DNA of 64,000 nt from Propionibacteriaceae bacterium (GTDB lineage: Bacteria; Actinomycetota; Actinomycetes; Propionibacteriales; Propionibacteriaceae), in NCBI GenBank assembly GCA_017306015.1, contig JAFKJK010000009.1, positions 124,001-188,000 on the forward strand, in the 5' to 3' direction. The stretch's first letter is position 1. The number at the start of each line of letters is the position of its first letter. Of this stretch, positions 34,196-42,413 are shown in pieces. Position numbers and translations under genes: made by a program. The notes beneath the pieces were generated by a model. It saw only the letters and a list, made by a program, of their open reading frames with translations, made no database searches and was not told where the DNA came from.

Positions 34196-34241
34196 GTTTC
34201 GGTCATCCGCCACAGCCCAGGTGGTGGCGTTTGACCGAAAC
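34196..34241. repeat. 18-bp imperfect inverted repeat between divergent genes
   Basis: GTTTCGGTCATCCGCCAC (34196-34213) pairs with GTGGCGTTTGACCGAAAC (34224-34241) with two mismatches and a 10-base loop. It sits between the antiporter and the old yellow enzyme gene, 72 bases before the antiporter start. It could be an operator, a cruciform or another dispersed palindrome. Confidence 0.6.
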
Positions 34242-34370
34242 AGGAGCGTTCGACGGACAGGGGCGGACGGGGCTGACCGGAGGGGTGGGACGGCCGTCCT
34301 TGAGGGCCTGAGTGCCACTCGATTTGGGACGCGTTCGCGACCGCATCCGGAGGCTCCCTACCCTGAGAGC

Positions 34371-35462
34371 ATGTCCTCCCTGTTCACCCCGCTCCAGCTC
34401 CGCGAGGTCACGATCGACAACCGGATCTTCCTCGCCCCGATGTGCCAGTACCAGTGCACCGGGCTGGACGGCGTCCCGACCGACTGGCACCTCGTCCACT
34501 ACGGCGCGCGGGCGGCCGGCGGCTTCGGACTGGTGATCGCCGAGGCCACCGGAGTCTCGCCAGAGGGACGGATCACGCCCTGGTGCACCGGACTGTGGAA
34601 CGAGCAGCAGGTCGGCGCGTGGCGACGGATCGTCGACTTCGGCCATTCGCAGGGCGCCAAGCTGGCCGTCCAGCTGCAGCACGCGGGACGCAAGGCGTCG
34701 GTCTACCGCGAGTTCGAGGGCAAGGCCGGCTCGATCCCGGTGGAGGAGGGCGGCTGGGAGACGATCGGACCGTCAGCCGTCCCGTTCCCCGGGCTGGCCA
34801 CCCCGCGAGAGGCCACCGCCGCCGACATCGCCAAGGTGGTCGCCGACTTCGCCGCCGCGGCCGTCCGGGCTGACGAGGCCGGCTTCGACGCCATCGAGTT
34901 GCACGCGGCGCACGGCTACCTGCTGTTCCAGTTCCTGTCGCCGCTGAGCAACCACCGCACCGACTCCTACGGCGGCGAACTCGCCGGACGCGCGCGGCTG
35001 CTGCTCGAAGTGACGGACGCGGTGCGCGCGGTCTGGCCGGCCGGGAAGCCGCTGCTCGTCCGGATCTCGGCCACCGAGTGGACGGACGGCGGCTTCACCG
35101 TCGAGGACGCGACGACGGTCGCGGGCTGGCTCGCCGAGCACGGCGTCGACCTGATCGACGTGTCCAGCGGCGGGAACGTGATCGTGAAGATCCCGTCCGG
35201 ACCGGGCTACCAGGTGCCGCTGGCCGCGGCGGTGAAGCGGGCCGGCCTACCGGTGAGCGCGGTCGGCCAGATCACCGAGCCGGCGCAGGCGCAGGCGATC
35301 CTGGACGCCGGCGACGCGGACGTGATCAGCCTCGCCCGGGTCGCGCTGCGGGAGCCGAGTTGGCCGCTGCGCGCGGCCGCCGAACTGGACGCCAGCTCGC
35401 GCGCCCGCTACCCCGACTCGTACCTGCGCGGCCGCTGGCCCGAGGTCGAGGCCGTCCGCTGA
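34371..35462 (+). CDS. NADH:flavin oxidoreductase, old yellow enzyme (YqjM-like)
   Basis: A 363-residue FMN-dependent TIM-barrel ene-reductase that reduces activated C=C bonds with NAD(P)H. Features: NRIFLAPMCQYQCTGLDGVP (residues 18-37) with the redox-tuning Cys of the YqjM class, WHLVHYGARAAGGFGLVIAEAT, VQLQHAGRKAS, the substrate His pair in ELHAAHGYLLFQFLSPLSN, and the family signature RTDSYGGELAGRARLLLEV. LPVSAVGQITEPAQAQAIL marks the C-terminal phosphate site. ATG 34371 is chosen since the protein then begins SSLFTPLQLREVTIDNRIF; upstream in-frame sequence covers an inverted repeat. Monocistronic, followed by seven repeat copies. Confidence 0.88.
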   Translation: MSSLFTPLQLREVTIDNRIFLAPMCQYQCTGLDGVPTDWHLVHYGARAAGGFGLVIAEATGVSPEGRITPWCTGLWNEQQVGAWRRIVDFGHSQGAKLAVQLQHAGRKASVYREFEGKAGSIPVEEGGWETIGPSAVPFPGLATPREATAADIAKVVADFAAAAVRADEAGFDAIELHAAHGYLLFQFLSPLSNHRTDSYGGELAGRARLLLEVTDAVRAVWPAGKPLLVRISATEWTDGGFTVEDATTVAGWLAEHGVDLIDVSSGGNVIVKIPSGPGYQVPLAAAVKRAGLPVSAVGQITEPAQAQAILDAGDADVISLARVALREPSWPLRAAAELDASSRARYPDSYLRGRWPEVEAVR

Positions 35463-35464
35463 CC

Positions 35465-35757
35465 TGAACCATCGGGGACAGGTACTTTCGTTCACTCGCG
35501 TCGCTCCAGACCCGGGTTGAACCGTCGGGGACAGGTACTTTCGTTCAGACCCGGGTTGAACCCTCGGGGACAGGTACTTCCGTTCAGACCCGGCTGACCT
35601 GAACCGTCGGGGACAGGTACTTCCGTTCAGACCCGGCTGACCTGAACCGTCGGGGACAGGTACCGACGGTTCAGTCCGGCGTGAACCAAAGTACCTGTCC
35701 CCGACGGTTCACGAGGCCTGACCGACATGAACCGAAGTACCTGTCCCCGACGGTTCA
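35465..35757. repeat. Seven copies of the 30-bp repeat, largest cluster by count
   Basis: Copies at 35465-35494, 35518-35547, 35557-35586, 35600-35629 and 35643-35673 (GGGGACAGGTAC orientation), then 35682-35711 and 35728-35757 in the opposite orientation. The spacer CAGACCCGG.TGACC recurs between copies, which shows local tandem duplication. The rest of the gap to 36087 shows no gene that I can support. Confidence 0.92.
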
Positions 35758-36087
35758 CGGCGGTCGGTCCTGATCGGACGCGGCGCGGCTCGGTCTCGAA
35801 CAGCGGGTGACACGGACGGGGTCCGGCGTCCGCCAGAATGGCGAAGCCCGGCCGGGGATGACACGGTGGAGCCGGATCACTCGGGACCGCACGTCACCGC
35901 ACCGGCGGACGATGTGACGGTCGCCATGAACGCCGTCTCGAGGCGCCTTCGAGTGACCGCCACCCGGGGTGGTTCATCGAGGGCCCGCTGCGAGGGGTTG
36001 TCAGGCTCGTGCTGGACGATGGCTCGATGGGAGCCTGACTCCTCAGAATGCGAATGGGCGAGGACCCCGTTCAGAAGGGAGAGCACC

Positions 36088-37110
36088 GTGCTGCTGGCAG
36101 TCGTGCTGAACGCGCTGGCCGGTGCGCTGATCCCCGTTCAGACGGCGATCAACTCCCGGCTGTCGGGACGGCTCGGCGCGATCCTGCCGGCGTCGCTGGT
36201 GTCGTTCGCGGTCGGCTCGGCAGGGCTCGGACTGGCCGTCCTGGCCACCGGCACGAGCGTCCCCTGGGCCGAGACCGCGCGGACGCAACCCTGGTGGATC
36301 TGGGTCGGTGGCGCCTGCGGGCTGGTGTTCCTGACCCTCAACATCGTGCTGCTGCCGCGGATCGGCGCGGCCGCGACCGTCGTGCTGCCGCTGGTCGGGC
36401 AGGTGCTGGCCGGCCTGGTGATCGACCTGTTCGGGGCGTTCGACACTGACGTCCGGCCGCTGACCGTGGTGCGCGCGATCGGTGGGGTCCTGGTGATCGT
36501 CGGTGCCGCGCTGGTGAATCTCGTCGGACGCCGCGTCGTCCCCGCCCCCGACGCTGAGTCCGGCGGCACCGACCTCGCGGGCACCGATGTCCCGGACGCC
36601 GAACTCCCGGACGCCGGCCCACCCGCCTCCGATCCAGCCGCCAGCACTGCCACCATCACGCCCACGCACTCGCGTCCCCACCTGGTGCTGTGGGTGGTCG
36701 GCGTCCTCGCCGGGTCGCTCGGCGCGGTGCAGACGGCGGTCAACGGACGGCTGACGGAGGTGATGGGCTCGGGACTCGCCTCCGCGCTGGTGTCGTTCCT
36801 GGTCGGCACCGCGGGACTCGTCCTGATCAACGTGGCCACCCGGCAGCGGGTGCGCCGAGTCACAGGGGTGCGTCCCTGGATGCTCCTCGGCGGCCTGCTC
36901 GGGGCGACCTTCGTCCTGGCGAACGCCGTCAACGCACCCCGCCTCGGCACGTCGCTCGCGGTCAGTGCAGCCCTGCTCGGCCAGGTGCTGATGGGTCTGG
37001 TGGTCGACCACAACGGCCACTTCGGCATAGCTCGGCGCCCGGTCACCGCACTGCGGCTCGCGGGCGCCGCGCTCGTCGTGCTCGGGGTGGCGCTGGTCCG
37101 CTCCGGCTGA
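36088..37110 (+). CDS. Internally duplicated YdcZ/DUF606-type DMT transporter
   Basis: A 340-residue membrane protein made of two similar halves. Half one begins LLAVVLNALAGALIPVQTAI and half two LVLWVVGVLAGSLGAVQTAV. Both then show SRLSGRLGAILPASLVSFAVG or GRLTEVMGSGLASALVSFLVG, a W/M-x-L/I-x-GG segment, and an end like RAIGGVLVIVGAALVNLVGR or RLAGAALVVLGVALVRSG. Each half has about five hydrophobic segments, the size of the small YdcZ family of drug/metabolite exporters that usually work as dimers. A Pro/Asp/Ala-rich linker of about 50 residues joins them. I chose GTG 36088, preceded by AGAAGGGAGAG; the upstream part of the frame is hydrophilic. Substrate unknown. Confidence 0.75.
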   Translation: MLLAVVLNALAGALIPVQTAINSRLSGRLGAILPASLVSFAVGSAGLGLAVLATGTSVPWAETARTQPWWIWVGGACGLVFLTLNIVLLPRIGAAATVVLPLVGQVLAGLVIDLFGAFDTDVRPLTVVRAIGGVLVIVGAALVNLVGRRVVPAPDAESGGTDLAGTDVPDAELPDAGPPASDPAASTATITPTHSRPHLVLWVVGVLAGSLGAVQTAVNGRLTEVMGSGLASALVSFLVGTAGLVLINVATRQRVRRVTGVRPWMLLGGLLGATFVLANAVNAPRLGTSLAVSAALLGQVLMGLVVDHNGHFGIARRPVTALRLAGAALVVLGVALVRSG

Positions 37111-37128
37111 CCGGCGCCCCGGAGCGGG

Positions 37129-37929
37129 CTAGACCTTCTTGATCAGGTACAGGCCGCTCTGGGTGGTCGGCGAGAACGGCACCGCGCTCAGCACGAAATA
37201 GGCCTTGCCCTTCTTGCGAATGGAGCCCTTCTTGCCCTTGAACGCGGCGTCACCAGTGGCATTGAGCTTGGCCGAAGCCACGACCACATACTTCTTCTTG
37301 CCCTTGGCCTGGTAGTAGACCTTGATCGTCGAACCCTTGACGTAGTCGGGCCCGTTGAACCGCCACGCCCACTTGGCCTTCTTGCTGAACTTGCCGCTGC
37401 CGTAGATGGACGACTGCGCCAGCGTCACGGCCGGGGAGGCGACGAGGTCGAACTCCGCGGTGGCGATCTGGTCGGTCTTCTCGTAGCCGGTGGTCTTGTT
37501 GTAGGCGCGCATCTGAACCGGCACGGTGAGCCGGTAATGGCCCGGCGTCTTGTACGCGGTCAGGCTCATGGTGTACGTGATCGGGGTGCCGGGAACGAAA
37601 GCGGACGAAGTCGGGGACGAGACGTACGGCGCCGAAACGCTCGCAGCACCGTTGGTGACCATTGCCGCGACAGTCGCGTAGTTGGACGCCGAGTCGTAGG
37701 GCGCGTAGTACAAGTCGCTGCTCACCGCGGGACCCGCGAACGACACGGTGAAGCTCACGTCGGCCGGGCTCGCCGGGATCGCGATACTCGTCGGCAGGCC
37801 GGAGATCGTCAGGTTCGTGAAAGCGTCCGCAGCCTGGGCGGTGGGCACGGGCCCGAGCAGTGCGGTGCCGGCGACGAGCGCGGACACCGCGCCGAGCGCG
37901 AGCGTGCGAATTGCGCGGGTGGAATGCAT
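37129..37929 (-). CDS. Secreted protein of unknown function
   Basis: A 266-residue exported protein. MHSTRAIRTLALGAVSALVAG is followed by a run ending PTAQAADAF, a standard signal peptide with cleavage after AQA. The mature part is rich in Thr, Ser, Tyr and beta-strand patterns (SIAIPASPADVSFTVSFAG, PITYTMSLTAYKTPGHYRL). The C-terminal half is very Lys-rich (GSGKFSKKAKWAWRF, YYQAKGKKKYVVV, KGKKGSIRKKGKAYFVL), like bacterial Ig-like or calcium-free beta-sandwich surface proteins. I recognise no enzyme motif or cell-wall anchor. ATG 37929 has GAGGAG directly upstream. Its stop is 18 bases from the convergent DMT gene stop. Confidence 0.75.
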   Translation of the reverse strand: MHSTRAIRTLALGAVSALVAGTALLGPVPTAQAADAFTNLTISGLPTSIAIPASPADVSFTVSFAGPAVSSDLYYAPYDSASNYATVAAMVTNGAASVSAPYVSSPTSSAFVPGTPITYTMSLTAYKTPGHYRLTVPVQMRAYNKTTGYEKTDQIATAEFDLVASPAVTLAQSSIYGSGKFSKKAKWAWRFNGPDYVKGSTIKVYYQAKGKKKYVVVASAKLNATGDAAFKGKKGSIRKKGKAYFVLSAVPFSPTTQSGLYLIKKV

Positions 37930-38094
37930 GGATCTCCTCACAAGTCAGGACGCGCCGTGGCCGGGCGCGATCGCAGTTTCCTCGGCGAACCGAAGTGCAG
38001 CCGTTATTGCCGTCGGCTGTCCTGACCGGAGTATTGCATGAGTCCACTGTTCGCCGGGTGGGCTCCGGCCGGATTCGAGACCGCTGTTTCCGGT

Positions 38095-39945
38095 CTACTG
38101 GACGGCGGCGCGGGCGCGAGCGATCCGATCGCGGAGGGCCGCGAGCTGGCCGGTGAGCTCGGGAGGCAGCTTGTCGCCGAACTGGACGAAGTAGTCCTCG
38201 GTGAGATTCGCCTCGGCTGCCCAAGCGTCCGGGTCGAGGGCGAACAGGGCGTCGAGGTCCTCGGTGGAGAATTCCAGGCCATCGAGGTCGAGGTCGCCGG
38301 GACGCGGCAGCCGTCCGCTGATGGCGTCCGTCGCGTCGAGTTCGCCGGCGACGCGGCGCAGCGCCCATTCGATGGGACGGGCGTTGTCGCCGAAGCCGGG
38401 CCACAGGTACCGGCCGTCGGCGCTCTTGCGGAACCAGTTGACCTGGAAGATCCGGGGGGCGCCGGCACCGAGCGTCCGGCCGAGGGCGAGCCAGTGGGCC
38501 CAGTAGTCGGCCATGTTGTAGCCGCAGAAGGGGAGCATGGCGAACGGGTCGCGGCGGAGCGCTCCGACCGTCCCCTCGGCTGCGGCGGTCTGCTCCGACG
38601 ACACGGTGGCGCCGACGAAGACGCCGTGCTCCCAGTCGTAGGACTCGCTGATCAGGGGGACGTTGTGAGCGCGGCGGCCGCCGAACAGGATGACGTCGAT
38701 CGGGACGCCGCGGGGGTCCTCCCAGTCGTCGGCGATGGACTCGGCCTGGGAGGCGTGGACGGTGAAGCGCCCGTTGGGGTGGGCGGCGGGCCCGGGCGAG
38801 TCCGGCGTCCAGTCGTGGCCACGCCAGTCGATCAGGTGGGCCGGCGATTCGTCGGTGAGGCCCTCCCACCAGATGTCGCCGTCGTCGGTGAGGGCGACGT
38901 TGGTGAAGATGACGTCGTGGGACAGGGCGTGCAGGGCGGTCGGGTTGGTCTTCTCGCTGGTGCCGGGGGCGACGCCGAAGAAGCCGGACTCGGGGTTGAT
39001 GGCGTACAGCCGTCCGTCCGGGCCGGGACGCATCCAGGCGATGTCGTCGCCGATGGTGTCGACCTTCCAGCCGGGGATGGTCGGGCGGAGCATGGCGAGA
39101 TTGGTCTTGCCGCAGGCGGACGGGAAGGCGGCGGTGAGGTGGAATTCGCGTCCCTGCGGTGAGGTGATCTTGAGGATGAGCATGTGCTCGGCGAGCCAGC
39201 CCTCGTCCCGGGCGATGACGGAGGCGATCCGCAGGGCGTAGCACTTCTTGCCGAGCAGGGCATTGCCGCCGTAGCCGGAGCCGTAGGACCAGATCTCGCG
39301 GGTCTCGGGGAAGTGGGTGATGTACTTCGTCGGGTTGCACGGCCACGGAACGTCCGGGCGGTTGGTGCCGGTCTCGTCGACCAACGGGTAGCCGACGGAG
39401 TGGACGGCGGGTACCCAGTAGTCGCCGGCGGCGATCCGGTCGAGGGCGGGGGTGCCCATGCGGGTCATGATCCGCATGTTGAGGACGACGTAGGCCGAGT
39501 CGGTGATCTCGATGCCGAGGCGGGCGAGCGGGCTGCCGACCGGGCCCATGGAGAAGGGGATGACGTACATGACGCGTCCGCGCATGGAGCCGGCGAAGAG
39601 GCCGGCGAGGGTCGTCCGCATGTGGGCGGGGTCGGCCCAGTTGTTGGTGGGTCCGGCGTCCTCGGGAGTGGCGGAGCAGATGTAGGTGGACGCCTCGACG
39701 CGGGCGACGTCGGCGGGGTCGGAGCGGGCGAGGAAGGAGTTGGGACGCAGCTGCGGGTTCAGCGGGACGAAGGTGCCGGACGCGACGAGCTGGCGCTGGA
39801 GGCGATCCCGTTCGGCCTCGGACCCGTCGCACCAGTAGACCTGGTCGGGACGGGTGAGCTCCGCCACCGACGAGACCCAGTCGAGGAGGCTCTGCGGGGC
39901 GTTCGGAGGGGCGTTGCTGGTGATCGTCGCTGCGTCGGGTGCCAT
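38095..39945 (-). CDS. pckG: Phosphoenolpyruvate carboxykinase (GTP)
   Basis: A 616-residue enzyme converting oxaloacetate and GTP to phosphoenolpyruvate, CO2 and GDP; in actinobacteria it serves gluconeogenesis and may run as an anaplerotic carboxylation. Key motifs: the hyper-reactive Cys and P-loop in [19 protein letters not shown] (about residues 265-283), metal-binding Asp in [31 protein letters not shown], and [17 protein letters not shown] near residue 475. The fold and length are those of the monomeric GTP class, not the ATP class. AGGAGAGG precedes ATG 39945. No related genes flank it. The upstream gap to about 40340 holds a palindromic element and the probable start of the CRISPR region. 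Confidence 0.93.
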   Translation of the reverse strand: MAPDAATITSNAPPNAPQSLLDWVSSVAELTRPDQVYWCDGSEAERDRLQRQLVASGTFVPLNPQLRPNSFLARSDPADVARVEASTYICSATPEDAGPTNNWADPAHMRTTLAGLFAGSMRGRVMYVIPFSMGPVGSPLARLGIEITDSAYVVLNMRIMTRMGTPALDRIAAGDYWVPAVHSVGYPLVDETGTNRPDVPWPCNPTKYITHFPETREIWSYGSGYGGNALLGKKCYALRIASVIARDEGWLAEHMLILKITSPQGREFHLTAAFPSACGKTNLAMLRPTIPGWKVDTIGDDIAWMRPGPDGRLYAINPESGFFGVAPGTSEKTNPTALHALSHDVIFTNVALTDDGDIWWEGLTDESPAHLIDWRGHDWTPDSPGPAAHPNGRFTVHASQAESIADDWEDPRGVPIDVILFGGRRAHNVPLISESYDWEHGVFVGATVSSEQTAAAEGTVGALRRDPFAMLPFCGYNMADYWAHWLALGRTLGAGAPRIFQVNWFRKSADGRYLWPGFGDNARPIEWALRRVAGELDATDAISGRLPRPGDLDLDGLEFSTEDLDALFALDPDAWAAEANLTEDYFVQFGDKLPPELTGQLAALRDRIARARAAVQ

Positions 39946-40307
39946 GGGGACCTCTCCTGTGCCGGTTCGGGATCGTGGCGGGCTGACTGCGCTCGTCGGG
40001 GTCTCGGCAGAATTGCCGTCCAGCCGGGGCGGATCCTCTGCGTCCTGCTGGGTCCATCGTGGCACCGTCCGCCGGCGTGGGGCAGACACGCGAATATGTC
40101 AGATCATTCGGACTTGGGATTGGGCTCGTTTCAAGCTCTGTTAGGGACGGTGGCGGACCGGGGTGGCCTCGGCGCGGTCGCTGAGACTGACTGTACCGTG
40201 TGATCCCGGGCCCCCAGGATCTCCGCCCAACCGACCCGCAGCGCGGCGGAGGCACAGCAGCGCCGCCCAGCTGACCTGTTCGAGGTCGAGCCCGCAAACC
40301 CCCCTCT

Positions 40308-40337
40308 CGTCATCCCGGGCCACGCCCCGGGATCTCC
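40308..40337. repeat. CGTCATCCCGGG...CCCCGGGATCTCC palindrome
   Basis: A CCCGGG-CCACGC-CCCGGG hairpin like the element at 29155-29183, directly before the first CRISPR-like sequence. A weaker relative, GATCCCGGGCCCCCAGGATC, starts at 40202. Confidence 0.55.
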
Positions 40338-40390
40338 GACCGAGCGGTTCAGCACACGCGGGGGTGAGCTTCCGCTGCCACCGTGGCGGC

Positions 40391-40645
40391 GTCCGCCCCG
40401 CACGCGCGGGGGTGAGCCGGTCGAGGGAAGCGCGAACGCTCTCGAGCAGGTGTCCGCCCCGCACGCGCGGGGGTGAGCCCAAGATCACCGCCGGCACGCT
40501 GGACGCAGCCCGGTCCGCCCCGCACGCGCGGGGGTGAGCCCCCGACCGTGATCGCTGCTACGCGGATCAGCTGGTCCGCCCCGCACAGGCGGGGGTGAGC
40601 CGTGGGTGATCCCGCTCGGGCGCAGCGCACGCGCGTCCGCCTCGC
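40391..40645 (+). CRISPR. Orphan type I-E-like CRISPR array, segment 1
   Basis: Repeats of 28 bases begin GTCCGCCCCGC and end GCGGGGGTGAGCC, at 40391-40418, 40452-40479, 40513-40540 and 40574-40601, with four 33-base spacers (61-base period). The partly palindromic CCCCGC/GCGGGG repeat is typical of type I-E. A degenerate repeat end CACACGCGGGGGTGAGC is at 40353-40369. At the next expected position (40635) only the first 11 bases occur (GTCCGCCTCGC), then the array breaks off 102 bases before a tRNA gene. No A/T-rich leader is obvious and no cas gene is in the window. Confidence 0.93.
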
Positions 40646-40747
40646 TGTCCGTTGCGGCGAATCGCTGGCCGAGCGTGTCGAGGCCATGCGCGACGCACCC
40701 AGTTGGACGCCCCCGAAGCCCGGGCGGTAAGGTAGAGGACGCTTCTG

Positions 40748-40820
40748 GCGCCTGTGGCTCAATGGATAGAGCATCTGACTACGGATCAGAAGGTTGGGGG
40801 TTCGAGTCCCTCCAGGCGCG
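40748..40820 (+). tRNA. tRNA-Arg(ACG)
   Basis: All arms pair: acceptor GCGCCTG with CAGGCGC, D-stem GCTC/GAGC, anticodon stem TCTGA/TCAGA with loop CTACGGA (anticodon ACG), and T-arm GGGGG/CCCTC around TTCGAGT. The discriminator is G and CCA is not fully encoded (CC follows). A promoter-like TTGGAC (40703-40708) and TAAGGT (40728-40733) lie upstream. This is the A34 tRNA that, after inosine conversion, reads CGU/CGC/CGA. It is flanked on both sides by CRISPR half-repeats. Confidence 0.93.
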
Positions 40821-40831
40821 CCAGGGTACCT

Positions 40832-41647
40832 CCCCGCAAGTCGCTCGCGGGGGTGAGCCGCTTCTCGTGCTGGCGCTCCAGATGGCCCGGGCGTCCGCCC
40901 TGCACGCGCGGGGGTGAGCCGGAGGAGTCGTGACCACCATCATCACCACCGCGGTCCGCCCCGCACACGCGGGGGTGAGCCGCCGTCCGGGGCGAGCAGG
41001 TGGTCGGCCATGATGTCCGCCCCGCACACGCGGGGGTGAGCCGCGCAGGCACGCATCTTCCTCGGTCCGATTACCGTCCGCCCCGCACACGCGGGGGTGA
41101 GCCCTCGCTGGGGGATCCGGCTGGTGGTCCTGGCCAGTCCGCCCCGCACACGCGGGGGTGAGCCGGACCTGGAAACGGCGTGCAAGAGCTGGAGTGAGTC
41201 CGCCCCGCACACGCCGGGGGTGAGCCTCTCATTCAGCATCTGGTTGTCGGCTCCAGCGCGTCCACCCCGCACACGCTGGGGCGAGCCGTATTCGTATGTC
41301 CCGATCATCTCGGGCACGGCGTCCGCCCCGCACACGCGGGGGTGAGCCCTGCAACCGAAACAGCGATCGACTTGGATCAAGGTCCGCCCCGCACACGCGG
41401 GGGTGAGCCAGTCGGCGGCCACCACGGACGACGCGAGCAGCTCGTCCGCCCCGCACACGCGGGGTGAGCCGAGGGGATGGCGGATGGTGCCCGACTCGAA
41501 CTGGTCCGCCCCGCACGCGCAGGGGTGAGCCGTCCGCGAGCTGATCCCCGGCCAGGCCGGCGCTGCCCGCCCCGCACGCGCGGGGTGAGCCGGCGGACAG
41601 CCTGCTCTTCTGGTAGCTCTGGCTGTCCACCCCGCACACGCGGGGGT
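40832..41647 (+). CRISPR. Orphan type I-E-like CRISPR array, segment 2
   Basis: Fourteen repeats, first at 40832-40859 (only its last 14 bases match), then 40893, 40954, 41015, 41076, 41137, 41198, 41260, 41321, 41382, 41444, 41504, 41565 and a 3'-truncated copy at 41625-41647. Spacers are 33 bases, one is 34. Repeats from 41198 on carry changes: an extra C at 41198, CACCCC and GCTGGGGCGAGCC at 41260, missing G at 41444 and 41565, A for G at 41504. Decay toward 41.6 kb fits a leader-distal end there, so new spacers would enter from the left. Confidence 0.95.
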
Positions 41648-41657
41648 CGATCGCTTG

Positions 41658-42413
41658 TTAGTGAGGTTTCGCGAGCAGTGCGTGCGCTTTGGCTATGGCC
41701 GAGTCCTGCAGTCGGGCGTACTGGTTGATCACCGCAGCATTTTCGGCCGCGATTTGCGCTTCGGTCTGGGTCTGGCGCTGCTTGTCGTCGGCGGCCTGTT
41801 CGATGGCTTGGTTCTCGAGGTGGTCGATGGTGAGTTCGGTGGTGCGCCATTTGACGTAGTCTCCGTAGATGGCGGTGCGGCCGCGGGTGGTGCAGGCGTC
41901 GCGACGCATGTAGAACGTGCTGTCGGGGCCCTTGGCGATCAGAATGCTGGGGTCGGACTCAACGGCAGCGTCGGGTGGGATGGGTTCGCCGATGAGGGCG
42001 GTGGTCCATTTGTCGTGCTCGTCCTGGGTGAGGCCATTCTCGCCGGGGTTTTCGCCGAGAGTTCCCGGGTAGGGGATCGGCGCGTACTTGAAGCCCCGCT
42101 GGGTCATGCAGGCGGCGATCGCGAGCTGGATGGCGTCGTGGATGTCACGGCGGTCGTGTTCGCGCTGCTGGAGCGCTTCTGCCAAGGCGTTGAGTGCTTC
42201 TGCTGGGGTCGGCTGCGCAGGCTCTTGCGCGGTGGGTGTCGCGGGTTGCGTTGACGATGCCGTCTGCGATCCTGCGCTCGCTGGTGTGGACGGGTGGGGA
42301 GCGGAGCAGCCGACGAGGCCAACGGAGAGCATCGTGGCGAGCGCCGTGGCCGCCGGCCGCCACCGGCTGTGGCAGTCGGTGGCGTCAGCGGGAGCGGATG
42401 TGTTCCGTGTCAT
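41658..42413 (-). CDS. Lipoprotein, third gene of the sigma-factor cassette
   Basis: A 251-residue lipoprotein with lipobox LSVGLVGC at about residues 26-33 after a 25-residue signal. A Ser/Thr/Pro/Ala-rich linker (TASSTQPATPTAQEPAQPTP) follows, then a helical domain with IQLAIAACMTQRGFKYAPIPY, TFYMRRDACTTRGR and a C-terminal coiled-coil-like QAADDKQRQTQTEAQIAAEN. The ACMTQRGF and later Cys suggest a disulfide. The ATG at 42413 overlaps the stop of the preceding gene (ATGA). I know no function for such proteins; in an ECF sigma cassette it may be an envelope sensor or an output. Its stop is 11 bases from the last CRISPR repeat. Confidence 0.7.
   Translation of the reverse strand: MTRNTSAPADATDCHSRWRPAATALATMLSVGLVGCSAPHPSTPASAGSQTASSTQPATPTAQEPAQPTPAEALNALAEALQQREHDRRDIHDAIQLAIAACMTQRGFKYAPIPYPGTLGENPGENGLTQDEHDKWTTALIGEPIPPDAAVESDPSILIAKGPDSTFYMRRDACTTRGRTAIYGDYVKWRTTELTIDHLENQAIEQAADDKQRQTQTEAQIAAENAAVINQYARLQDSAIAKAHALLAKPH

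Noticed and set aside
40603..41728. Short proteins encoded in the CRISPR arrays (frames with repeated AHPRVCGAD-like or SPPRVRGG-like units)
   Set aside because: They are translations of the CRISPR repeat itself in different frames. The 61-base period and variable spacers show these are not protein repeats.
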